From Bacillota bacterium (GTDB lineage: Bacteria > Bacillota > Clostridia > Acetivibrionales > DSM-27016): 5,348 nucleotides of DNA. Of the stretch, positions 1 to 5,348 are shown piece after piece. The notes below the pieces were generated by a model, which was given only the letters and a program-made list of their open reading frames with translations, was not told where the DNA came from and made no database searches. Within the stretch, counting starts at the first letter, position 1. Every line of letters starts with the position of its first letter. Where the stretch lies: NCBI GenBank assembly GCA_023390115.1, contig JAEWDM010000025.1, positions 1 to 5,348 on the forward strand, written 5' to 3'. The translations under genes were made by a program, and so were the position numbers.

Positions 1-1422
1 ACCGCTTGCGACAGCAACCTTCAACTCGAGCTCACCGATACGGTAAGTAGCTTTCTTTACACCCTCAACACCGCGTACTTCTGTGAAATCAACAGCTTCA
101 AGAGGTTTGTTGAGGATAGATTCTGCAGCTGTTCTGAGAGCAGCTTCCATAACGCCACCGGTTGCACCGAAGATCGCGCCGGCACCTGAGCCGAGCTGGA
201 AGGGATTATCAAATTCTTCGTCCGGTAAGCTGTTGAAAGCGATACCGCTGCGTTCGATCATTTTACCGAGCTCTCTTGTTGTTACAGCATAATCGACGTC
301 ATAAACACCTGCAGCCGATTGACCTTCGCGTCTGACTTCGAATTTTTTAGCTGTACAAGGAATAACAGAAACGAATATAATATCTTCAGGATTCCAACCC
401 ATCTTCTGAGCATAATATGTCTTTGCAATTGCACCGAACATCTGCTGAGGAGATTTGCAACTCGAAAGATTATCAATAAATTCAGGATAGTAATGCTCGC
501 AGAATTTAATCCAGCCGGGAGAGCAGGATGTAATCATCGGTAGCTTACCGCCGTTCTGGATACGCTCGATGAGTTCGTTAGCTTCTTCGAGAATTGTGAG
601 GTCAGCCGTCAGGTTCATGTTGAATACGCCTTCAAAGCCTATTCTTCTGAGAGCTGCTACCATCTTTCCTTCAACATCGGTACCGGGTTCGTTACCGAAG
701 CATTCACCGAGAGTTGCTCTTACCGAAGGAGCTGTGCAGACAAGTGCATGCTTGGATTTATTGGAAATTGCTTCAAGGACTTCGTCAGTCTGGTCTCTTT
801 CGGAAAGGGCACCGGTAGGACATACAACGATACATTGTCCGCAGAGAATACAGGGTGATTCGGAAAGATCTTTTTCGAATGCACATGCAATATGTGTGTC
901 AAAACCACGGTCGTTAGCACCGATAACACCGACTTTTTGAGTCTTGTTACAAGCAGCTACGCAACGGCGGCAAAGGATACATTTGTTGTTGTCACGAACG
1001 ATTGAGGTTGTCGATTCGTCCTTTTTAAATTCGTTGGTCTTACCTTTGAAATAATTTTCGTCAGTAACACCGTATTCGATACAGTACTTCTGAAGCTCAC
1101 AACTCTGATTTCTTACACAGCTTAAGCATGATTTATCGTGATCCGAAAGAATCAGCTCAAGGTTGAGCTTTCTTGCACGTCTGACTTGAGGAGTGTTAGT
1201 GAAAATCTCCATACCTTCGTTAACAGGAGCGACACAAGATGCGACAAGCGATCTTGCACCCTTTACCTCAACAAGGCAAAGACGGCATGCACCTATAGCG
1301 TTAATATCTTTTAGATAACAAAGCGTCGGTATATGTAGCGAAGCAGCTTTACAAGCGTCAAGGATGGTTGAATCCTTGGGAACTGAATAAGCGACGCCGT
1401 TTATCTTAATGTTTACATTCAT
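1..1422 (-). CDS. hndD: [FeFe] hydrogenase catalytic subunit (HndD/HydA type), C-terminus cut by window edge
   Basis: Catalytic subunit of a multimeric NAD(H)-linked [FeFe] hydrogenase (cytoplasmic), which reversibly reduces protons to H2. The reading frame is open for 474 residues from the ATG at 1422 to the left edge. Modules in order: N-terminal [2Fe-2S] domain (C35, C46, C49, C63); His-Cys [4Fe-4S] site (H95, C99, C102, C108); two [4Fe-4S] ferredoxin motifs (C148/151/154/158 and C191/194/197/201); then the H-cluster domain with motif L1 TSCSPGW (298-304), SPQQMFGA (324-331), L2 IPCTAKKFE (354-362) and FGATGGVMEAALR (418-430). Relatives have roughly 580 residues, so about 100 are missing, including motif L3 with the last two H-cluster cysteines. 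Proton-path residues equivalent to CpI E279, E282, C299 and S319 are present as E280, E283, C300 and S320. Odd: Ser301 at the CpI Cys300 position and Ile354 at the Met353 position. The start has GAAAGG (1433-1438) ten bases upstream and lies 17 bases after the hndC stop. Last visible gene of the operon. Family call very secure; bifurcation is inferred from the gene set. Confidence 0.96.
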   Translation of the reverse strand, partial: MNVNIKINGVAYSVPKDSTILDACKAASLHIPTLCYLKDINAIGACRLCLVEVKGARSLVASCVAPVNEGMEIFTNTPQVRRARKLNLELILSDHDKSCLSCVRNQSCELQKYCIEYGVTDENYFKGKTNEFKKDESTTSIVRDNNKCILCRRCVAACNKTQKVGVIGANDRGFDTHIACAFEKDLSESPCILCGQCIVVCPTGALSERDQTDEVLEAISNKSKHALVCTAPSVRATLGECFGNEPGTDVEGKMVAALRRIGFEGVFNMNLTADLTILEEANELIERIQNGGKLPMITSCSPGWIKFCEHYYPEFIDNLSSCKSPQQMFGAIAKTYYAQKMGWNPEDIIFVSVIPCTAKKFEVRREGQSAAGVYDVDYAVTTRELGKMIERSGIAFNSLPDEEFDNPFQLGSGAGAIFGATGGVMEAALRTAAESILNKPLEAVDFTEVRGVEGVKKATYRIGELELKVAVASG

Positions 1423-1439
1423 ATTCTTATTGCCTTTCG

Positions 1440-3233
1440 TTATTTTCTGATTATCGCACCGAATTTACACTTAGTAACGCAAACGCCGCACTTGATACAT
1501 TTAGCTTTATCGATTGTATGCTCCTGTTTAACTTCACCACTGATGGCGTTTACAGGGCATGCTCTCTTACAAGCGGTACAACGTTTACACTTCTCATCGA
1601 CGATTTCATATGATACAAGGTTTTTACAAACACCTGAGGGACACTTTTTATCGACGACGTGTGCTATATATTCATCTCTGAAGTAGCGGAGTGTGGAGAT
1701 GATCGGGTTAGGAGCAGTCTGTCCAAGTCCGCAGAGTGAGGTAGATTTAACATGATTAGCGAGTTCTTCGAGTCTGTCTAAATCCTCGAGGGTTCCATTA
1801 CCGTTGGTAATTTTTTCGAGAATTTCGAGCATACGTCTTGTACCGATACGGCAGGGAGTACATTTACCGCAGGATTCGTCAACGGTAAACTCAAGGAAGA
1901 ACTTAGCGATGTCAACCATACAGTTGTCTTCGTCTAGAACTATAAGACCACCGCTACCCATCATTGAACCGATAGCAATAAGGTTATCAAAATCGATAGG
2001 AGTATCGATGAGTGATGCTGGTATACAGCCGCCTGAAGGACCACCTGTCTGAGCTGCTTTGAACTTTTTACCGTTCGGAACACCGCCGCCGATTTCTTCA
2101 ACGACTTCGCGGAGTGTTGTTCCCATAGGAATTTCTACAAGTCCGGTATGAGTAATTTTTCCGCCTAAAGCAAAAACTTTAGTACCCTTGGACTTTTCTG
2201 TACCCATAGAAGCAAACCATGAAGCACCGTTAAGGATTATCTGAGGGATGTTTGCGTATGTTTCAACGTTGTTTATAATTGTAGGCTGACCGAACAAACC
2301 CTTTACTGCAGGGAATGGAGGACGGGGTCTCGGTTCGCCTCTGTTTCCTTCGATAGAAGTAAGAAGTGCTGTTTCTTCACCGCATACGAATGCGCCTGCG
2401 CCTAATCTAATCTGGATGTCAAAGTTAAAGCCGGTCGAGAATATGTCTTTGCCGAGAATGCCCATCTGTCTTGCTTGACCGATCGCAATCGTAAGGCGTT
2501 TTATAGCAATGGGATATTCAGCTCTTACATAAACATAACCCTCATCTGCACCGATAGCATAGCCTGCGATAGCCATAGCTTCAATCAGAGCATGCGGGTC
2601 GCCTTCAAGAATCGATCTGTCCATGAACGCACCGGGGTCACCTTCGTCAGCGTTACAGACAACATACTTTTTATCGGAAACGCTCTTAGCAGCGAAATCC
2701 CATTTCATACCCGTAGGGAAGCCACCGCCCCCTCTGCCACGAAGTCCGCTGTCTTTCATGGTTTGGATAACATCAGCGGGAGTCATTTCTGTAAGAACCT
2801 TACCGAGTGCCATATAACCGTCCATACCGATGTATTCACCGATATCTTCGGGGTTTATGTAACCGCAGTTTCTGAGAGCAACACGCTTTTGCTTTTTATA
2901 AAAAGTAGTATCGTTAAGAGAAACATGCTCTCCGTCAACTTCTTCAGCTGTATCATTGTAAACAAGGCGTTTAACGATTCTTCCTTTGAGGAGGTGCTCT
3001 TCAACGATTTCCGGAAGGTCTTCAGCTTTAACACAGCTATAAAAGGTACCTTCTGGATATATAATTATAATAGGACCCAACGCGCATAAGCCGAAGCAGC
3101 CCGTCATTACAATTTTAATTTCATCTTCAAGCCCTTTAGCTTTAAGTTCAAGCTCAAGAGCTTCTTTTAATGTAAGGCTTCCGGATGAGGTACAACCGGT
3201 ACCGCCGCATATTAGAACATGTGAGCGTATCAT
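1440..3233 (-). CDS. hndC: NuoF-like NADH/FMN subunit of the [FeFe] hydrogenase (HndC/HydB type)
   Basis: Flavoprotein subunit, 597 residues, that exchanges electrons between NAD(H) and the Fe-S chain; in bifurcating hydrogenases the FMN site is thought to split or join electrons from NADH and ferredoxin. Domains in order: N-terminal thioredoxin-like [2Fe-2S] domain (C9, C14, C46, C50); 51-kDa FMN/NADH-binding domain with RGRGGGGFPTGMKW (165-178), NADEGDPGAFMDR (194-206) and GAGAFVCGEETALL (278-291); an SLBB-like segment around 350-405; the N3-type [4Fe-4S] site CGKCTPC (455-461) plus C501; and a C-terminal two-cluster ferredoxin (C549/552/555/559 and C579/582/585/589). C531 and C536 form an additional CPSGVC pair just before it. 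The length and the added N- and C-terminal cluster domains separate it from plain complex I NuoF (about 430 residues) and match HydB/HndC. The ATG is preceded by an in-frame stop, and the only Shine-Dalgarno-like GGAG (3248-3251) sits a long 14 bases upstream. Could be labelled NADH-quinone oxidoreductase subunit NuoF by automated pipelines. Confidence 0.97.
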   Translation of the reverse strand: MIRSHVLICGGTGCTSSGSLTLKEALELELKAKGLEDEIKIVMTGCFGLCALGPIIIIYPEGTFYSCVKAEDLPEIVEEHLLKGRIVKRLVYNDTAEEVDGEHVSLNDTTFYKKQKRVALRNCGYINPEDIGEYIGMDGYMALGKVLTEMTPADVIQTMKDSGLRGRGGGGFPTGMKWDFAAKSVSDKKYVVCNADEGDPGAFMDRSILEGDPHALIEAMAIAGYAIGADEGYVYVRAEYPIAIKRLTIAIGQARQMGILGKDIFSTGFNFDIQIRLGAGAFVCGEETALLTSIEGNRGEPRPRPPFPAVKGLFGQPTIINNVETYANIPQIILNGASWFASMGTEKSKGTKVFALGGKITHTGLVEIPMGTTLREVVEEIGGGVPNGKKFKAAQTGGPSGGCIPASLIDTPIDFDNLIAIGSMMGSGGLIVLDEDNCMVDIAKFFLEFTVDESCGKCTPCRIGTRRMLEILEKITNGNGTLEDLDRLEELANHVKSTSLCGLGQTAPNPIISTLRYFRDEYIAHVVDKKCPSGVCKNLVSYEIVDEKCKRCTACKRACPVNAISGEVKQEHTIDKAKCIKCGVCVTKCKFGAIIRK

Positions 3234-3258
3234 AAACTTTAATTATACTCCAATCAAA

Positions 3259-3627
3259 TTATTTTACTTCGCCGATTGTAAATTCTTTGACGGGTTTTCC
3301 GCCTTTTATGTGTTCTTCGACGATACGAGCTACTTTATCAGGTGTCATTTTAACATATGTGACTTTATCTTTACCTTTTTCGAAAACCTCAACAACGGGT
3401 TCGTATTGACAGATCCCTATGCAACCGGTCTGCGAAACGGAAACACTTCCTGTAAGTCCGCTATCGTTTATGGCATTAAAAAATGCGTTAAGAACCGGAC
3501 GTGCACCGGCTGCTATACCGCAAGTAGCCATTCCAACGATGATTCTTTTATCACCTAAGCCTTCGCGAAGAGCAACTTTACTCTTCATTTTTTCTCTAAG
3601 CTCGGCAAGTTCAGCTAATGTTCTCAT
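3259..3627 (-). CDS. hndB: Thioredoxin-like [2Fe-2S] ferredoxin domain protein (HndB type)
   Basis: Small 122-residue accessory or electron-transfer subunit of the NAD(P)H-linked [FeFe] hydrogenase. A short charged N-terminal helix (about 1-25) is followed by a thioredoxin-like ferredoxin fold with MATCGIAAGARPVL (33-46) and QTGCIGICQYEP (66-77). Only three cysteines are seen: C36, C69 and C73. The second member of the usual C-x4-C pair is Gly41, whereas the same domain in the neighbouring HndA and HndC proteins keeps all four cysteines. Cluster binding is therefore uncertain: a three-Cys site, a different fourth ligand, or a structural role are possible. I believe the C-G-I-A-(A/S)-G form recurs in this family, which would make it a family trait rather than damage. 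The start overlaps the stop of the upstream ATPase gene by four bases (ATGA), with a good AAAGGA ribosome binding site at 3635-3640, seven bases from the ATG. It lies 25 bases upstream of hndC. Confidence 0.9.
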   Translation of the reverse strand: MRTLAELAELREKMKSKVALREGLGDKRIIVGMATCGIAAGARPVLNAFFNAINDSGLTGSVSVSQTGCIGICQYEPVVEVFEKGKDKVTYVKMTPDKVARIVEEHIKGGKPVKEFTIGEVK

Positions 3628-4199
3628 AAATAATTCCTTTCGGTTTGATTCAAGGTTTGATACTGGTCGGTAAGGTAGTCCTTAATCCACTGTATTACCT
3701 CGGGAGTATCAAGAGGGATATCTTCTAATATCTGTCGCATTTCTTTCGTATCAAGCTTAATTATGCCGATAGGTAAGGAATGGTTAAAGTTAAAATCGAT
3801 ATCCGAATTGGTGTAAATAAGAAGTACAATGGTGGCTATCAAATCTCCCATAGGAGGAAAATCAATGTGCTTCGAGTTGAAATCGGCTGTTACTTCTGTT
3901 CCGTGATTATCGGGATGAAGTTTTTGATCTCTTGACTCTATTGTTACCTGACCTTTGGTTTGTTCGGCTGCCATGGTCAAATAGGGAATGCCAAGACCAA
4001 CTTTTCTTGTAGTCCTGGATGTGTGAAACGGGTTCTTAACACGACTGAGCGTATCTTCATCCATACCGCAACCGTCGTCAGTTATTTTGAGTCTCAGCAT
4101 ACCGTTTTCAAATTCGGTTATTGATAAATCAATATTTTTTGCGCCGGCGGTTATAGAATTCTGGACTATGTCAAGTATGTATAAAGATAGTTCTTTCAT
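3624..4199 (-). CDS. GHKL-fold ATP-binding protein (HATPase_c), embedded in the hydrogenase operon
   Basis: A 191-residue soluble protein with the Bergerat ATP-binding fold shared by histidine kinases, anti-sigma kinases, Hsp90 and gyrase. Visible motifs: N box LDIVQNSITAGA (9-20, with N14), G1 box TDDGCGMD (40-47), F box NPFHTSR (56-62) and G2 box GLGIPYL (68-74). No dimerisation/phosphoacceptor helix, PAS domain or membrane segment precedes the N box, which starts at residue 9, so it is not a complete sensor kinase. The region after about residue 115 (hydrophobic stretch 120-129, then a Gln/Glu-rich tail) is unassigned. It lies between hndA and hndB, 11 bases after the hndA stop and overlapping hndB by four bases, so it is co-transcribed and probably translationally coupled. 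A stand-alone kinase acting on another protein (anti-sigma-like) or an ATP-dependent assembly or regulatory factor is possible; the true role is unknown. No clear Shine-Dalgarno sequence precedes its ATG. Fold assignment is firm, function is not. Confidence 0.88.
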   Translation of the reverse strand: MKELSLYILDIVQNSITAGAKNIDLSITEFENGMLRLKITDDGCGMDEDTLSRVKNPFHTSRTTRKVGLGIPYLTMAAEQTKGQVTIESRDQKLHPDNHGTEVTADFNSKHIDFPPMGDLIATIVLLIYTNSDIDFNFNHSLPIGIIKLDTKEMRQILEDIPLDTPEVIQWIKDYLTDQYQTLNQTERNYL

Positions 4200-4210
4200 A
4201 ATCGTTTTAA

Positions 4211-4708
4211 TTAATCTGTGTATTTAGCGAGAATTCCCGGTACATCATCTTTTGTGAGTCTACCGTAAACATCCTCGTTTACTGTAAGAACCGGAGCAAG
4301 ACCGCATGCACCTATACAACGGGTAGCTTCGATTGAATACTTGCCGTCTGCGCTTGAACCTCCCTGAGGAATTCCAAGTATTTCAGATATCTTGTTTAAT
4401 ATGTCGCCGCTTCCTTTAACATAACAAGCGGTTCCCAAACAAACTGCGATAGCGTACTTACCCTTTGGATTGAGAGAAAACTGAGAGTAGAAAGAAACAA
4501 TACCATATATCTCTTCAAGAGGTATATCGGTTTTATCGGATATAATTCTCTGGACCTCGATAGGCAGATAACCGTAGATTTCCTGTGCTTCCTGCAATAT
4601 CGGCATCGTTGAGCCTTGTACATCCTTATACTTCTCGATGACTTTCAGGAGCTTTTGTTCCTGTTCTTTGGTGCCGTTAAAAACGACATTGGTGAGCTTT
4701 TTCTTCAT
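4211..4708 (-). CDS. hndA: NuoE-like thioredoxin-fold [2Fe-2S] subunit (HndA/HydC type)
   Basis: A 165-residue subunit homologous to the 24-kDa (NuoE) subunit of complex I. It carries one [2Fe-2S] cluster near the FMN of the NuoF-like partner. An N-terminal helical segment (about 15-80, including ILQEAQEIYGYLP at 37-49) leads to the thioredoxin-like ferredoxin domain with CLGTAC (C90, C95) and CIGAC (C131, C135), the full four-cysteine set. IYGIVSFYSQF (68-78), just before the cluster domain, is typical of the family. It is the first gene of the hydrogenase operon: about 230 bases downstream of a strong sigma-A promoter and 11 bases upstream of the GHKL ATPase gene. The ATG at 4708 has a strong AGGGGGA ribosome binding site at 4718-4724, nine bases away. 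No membrane or quinone-module genes of complex I are present, which with the [FeFe] hydrogenase downstream assigns it to the hydrogenase rather than to complex I. Confidence 0.96.
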   Translation of the reverse strand: MKKKLTNVVFNGTKEQEQKLLKVIEKYKDVQGSTMPILQEAQEIYGYLPIEVQRIISDKTDIPLEEIYGIVSFYSQFSLNPKGKYAIAVCLGTACYVKGSGDILNKISEILGIPQGGSSADGKYSIEATRCIGACGLAPVLTVNEDVYGRLTKDDVPGILAKYTD

Positions 4709-4717
4709 GAATTAAAA

Positions 4718-4724
4718 TCCCCCT
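4718..4724 (-). promoter_or_regulatory. Ribosome binding site of hndA
   Basis: AGGGGGA ends nine bases before the ATG at 4708 and supports this start. The G run can also pair with a UCCC at 4788-4785 farther up the leader, so it could be hidden in an alternative fold. Confidence 0.75.
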
Positions 4725-4803
4725 GTAGCTTTCCCGACAGTGAATATAGTTCTTTGACCGGATTTACCGTTCTCTTGAACAGCCGGGAGCTATTATATAT
4801 ACA

Positions 4804-4823
4804 ATGCCTTTTTATATAGGCAT
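4804..4823 (-). repeat. Inverted repeat ATGCCT-N8-AGGCAT in the hndA leader
   Basis: Perfect six-base arms (4804-4809 and 4818-4823) flank an eight-base AT loop. On the minus strand a TATAAT at 4797-4792 follows it, but no -35 box lies at the right distance (CCTATA at 4820-4815). It may be an RNA hairpin in the leader or a protein-binding dyad. There is no U-run after it on the minus strand, so it is not a standard terminator. Confidence 0.4.
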
Positions 4824-4943
4824 AAATATATCACAATTACAAAATAACTGAAAACATAACAATAAAAGCGTTAGGTTGGTAGATAGCGGTCATGTATTAT
4901 TTAGAGTAATTTAGTAGGAATTAACCGTTTACCCATCCTTGCT

Positions 4944-4972
4944 ATTATAGTATAAAACTTTATATATTTCAA
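4944..4972 (-). promoter_or_regulatory. Sigma-A type promoter of the hydrogenase operon
   Basis: On the minus strand a -35 box TTGAAA (4972-4967) is separated by exactly 17 bases from a perfect -10 box TATAAT (4949-4944). The flanks are very AT-rich, including a possible UP-like stretch upstream. The expected start of transcription is near 4937. It lies in the only long gap upstream of hndA and points toward the operon. Confidence 0.8.
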
Positions 4973-5002
4973 GGGTTATTGAGAAGATATATTAATTATT
5001 AC

Positions 5003-5017
5003 ATTGAAATTTACAAT
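5003..5017 (-). promoter_or_regulatory. Palindromic site upstream of the operon promoter (candidate operator)
   Basis: ATTGTAAATTTCAAT is a 15-base palindrome with one mismatched pair. Its near edge lies about 30 bases upstream of the -35 box. An overlapping ACAAT-N6-ATTGT repeat spans 5028-5013. The position suits an activator site, but AT-rich DNA yields such palindromes by chance. It does not match the Rex consensus (TTGTTAA-N4-TTAACAA) well. Confidence 0.25.
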
Positions 5018-5057
5018 TATTTTATTGTTGAAAACTTTCACTATTGGTTAGAATAGA

Positions 5058-5348
5058 CTAACTGAACTTGTGCAAATGCTTTATCAAAATATTCGAATTA
5101 TAAACCTCATTAAAATCGTCTGCCAAATTAAAAAATCCCATATTTTCTCCTATATTTGAAAGAGTATGCGAATCAGAGCCAAAGAGTCTTTTCATTTTTA
5201 ATATGCTATTATGTTTTATAGCTATACTATTTTGATTTTCGGGATTTGATAATTCAAAATACGAAAACTGCGGTTTATCCGGAAATGAACCCAAAACGGA
5301 TGTTAGCGAAAAAGATGGTCGGTCTATATGTGCCGGGTAACATATCCC
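5058..5348 (-). CDS. PHP-domain metal-dependent phosphoesterase, C-terminal part (start outside window)
   Basis: The frame is open from the right edge to the TAG at 5058-5060, giving the last 96 residues. A TTG at 5294 could be read as a start, but the 18 codons upstream of it are open and carry a family motif, so the gene is 5'-truncated by the window. Visible motifs are CYPAHIDRPSFS (3-14) and LFGSDSHTLSNIG (55-67). The PAHIDR and GSDSH histidines and aspartates correspond to metal-binding positions of PHP phosphoesterases (the fold also seen in DNA polymerase exonuclease domains and histidinol phosphatase). The substrate cannot be told. No signal peptide or membrane segment is seen in this part. 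It lies upstream of the hydrogenase operon on the same strand, 349 bases away, with its own promoter out of view. No clear intrinsic terminator follows it, so some read-through into the operon is possible. I recall PHP genes near similar hydrogenase operons in thermophilic Clostridia, which supports a functional tie but was not checked. Confidence 0.85.
   Translation of the reverse strand, partial: GICYPAHIDRPSFSLTSVLGSFPDKPQFSYFELSNPENQNSIAIKHNSILKMKRLFGSDSHTLSNIGENMGFFNLADDFNEVYNSNILIKHLHKFS

Larger units (their letters stand above)
4709..4937 (-). promoter_or_regulatory. Long, potentially structured 5' leader of the hydrogenase operon
   Basis: If transcription starts about seven bases after the -10 box at 4944, the mRNA carries roughly 230 untranslated bases before hndA. 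The first half is AT-rich and featureless. The final 80 bases (about 4791-4709) are richer in GC and self-complementary. AGCT-CCCG (4791-4784) can pair with CGGG-AA-AGCT (4736-4727). GTTC-AAGA-GAAC (4780-4769) forms a tetraloop hairpin. CCGG (4786-4783) can pair with CCGG (4761-4758). CTGT (4740-4737) can pair with ACAG (4726-4723) at the edge of the ribosome binding site. Several of these pairings exclude one another, which suits a cis-regulatory RNA. It did not match any riboswitch class whose consensus I could recall, and no U-run terminator follows the stems. The pairings are visible; regulation is inference. Confidence 0.45.
4709..5057. other. Intergenic region between the PHP gene and hndA
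   Basis: This is the only long non-coding stretch. It contains the operon promoter, the upstream palindromes, the ATGCCT/AGGCAT repeat and the self-complementary leader described separately. Just after the PHP stop there is only a weak AT stem (CTATT-N6-AATAG, 5056-5041) and TGAAAGTTTTCA (5040-5029), neither followed by a U-run, so no convincing terminator is seen. Open frames here are short and lack ribosome binding sites or recognisable proteins. Confidence 0.7.

Noticed and set aside
569..940. Plus-strand open frame of 123 codons
   Set aside because: It lies opposite the hndD coding frame, which has all cluster motifs; its product shows no recognisable family and it has no promoter or ribosome binding site.
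2475..3089. Plus-strand open frame of 204 codons
   Set aside because: The longest shadow frame, but entirely antisense to hndC, whose frame shows clear FMN/NADH and Fe-S motifs; the predicted product is unlike any family I know.
1440..4708. Respiratory complex I (nuoE-nuoF) genes
   Set aside because: The extra N- and C-terminal cluster domains of the NuoF-like protein, the HndB-type gene and the adjoining [FeFe] hydrogenase show these subunits belong to a soluble hydrogenase; no membrane subunits are present.
4616..4819. Plus-strand open frame of 67 codons spanning the hndA start and leader
   Set aside because: Overlaps the start of hndA and its leader on the other strand, with no supporting signals.
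4792..4820. Second promoter for hndA with -10 TATAAT at 4797-4792
   Set aside because: The sequence 17 bases upstream (CCTATA) is a poor -35 box and there is no TGn extension; the promoter at 4972-4944 is far better. An activator-dependent promoter cannot be excluded.
4829..4890. Minus-strand leader peptide of 18 codons beginning ATG ACC GCT (start near 4889)
   Set aside because: No ribosome binding site before its ATG and no attenuator terminator after it; composition is not enriched in one amino acid.
5029..5057. Intrinsic terminator after the PHP gene
   Set aside because: Only weak AT stems (CTATT/AATAG and TGAAA/TTTCA) without a following U-run are present.
1..5348. CRISPR arrays, tRNA/rRNA genes, insertion sequences or phage genes
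   Set aside because: No regularly spaced repeats, RNA gene folds, transposase motifs or terminal repeats were seen on either strand.

Overview
The window reads as chromosomal DNA of a fermentative anaerobe, most likely a member of the Clostridia. This is inferred from the type of hydrogenase, the moderate to low GC with a strongly AT-rich intergenic region, and AGGGGG/AAAGGA-type ribosome binding sites. No marker fixes the species. All convincing genes lie on the minus strand, so the text follows transcription from right to left.

Right edge (5348-5058): the C-terminal 96 residues of a PHP-domain metal-dependent phosphoesterase whose start lies outside the window. Then comes a 349-base AT-rich intergenic region (5057-4709). 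It holds a near-consensus sigma-A promoter (TTGAAA, 17 bases, TATAAT, positions 4972-4944) and predicts an unusually long leader of about 230 bases. The last 80 bases of that leader can form several alternative stems next to the ribosome binding site of the first gene.

Operon (4708-1): five tightly spaced genes encode a NuoE-like [2Fe-2S] subunit (hndA type), a small GHKL-fold ATP-binding protein, a small thioredoxin-like ferredoxin protein (hndB type), a NuoF-like FMN/NADH subunit (hndC type) and an [FeFe] hydrogenase catalytic subunit (hndD type). The last runs off the left edge after 474 residues. Apart from the inserted ATPase, the order matches the hndABCD operon of Desulfovibrio fructosovorans. 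The four enzyme subunits should form a soluble, multimeric, NAD(H)-linked and probably electron-bifurcating [FeFe] hydrogenase. The NuoF-like subunit exchanges electrons with NAD(H) through FMN, a chain of Fe-S clusters carries them, and the H-cluster makes or consumes H2, with ferredoxin as likely second partner.

The system is largely recognisable rather than wholly new. The points worth a second look are: the embedded GHKL ATPase with a PHP phosphoesterase next door (a possible signalling pair for the hydrogenase); a Ser where the clostridial model enzyme CpI has an H-cluster cysteine ligand, and an Ile where it has the conserved Met of motif L2; a missing fourth cysteine in the HndB-like protein; and the long structured leader.
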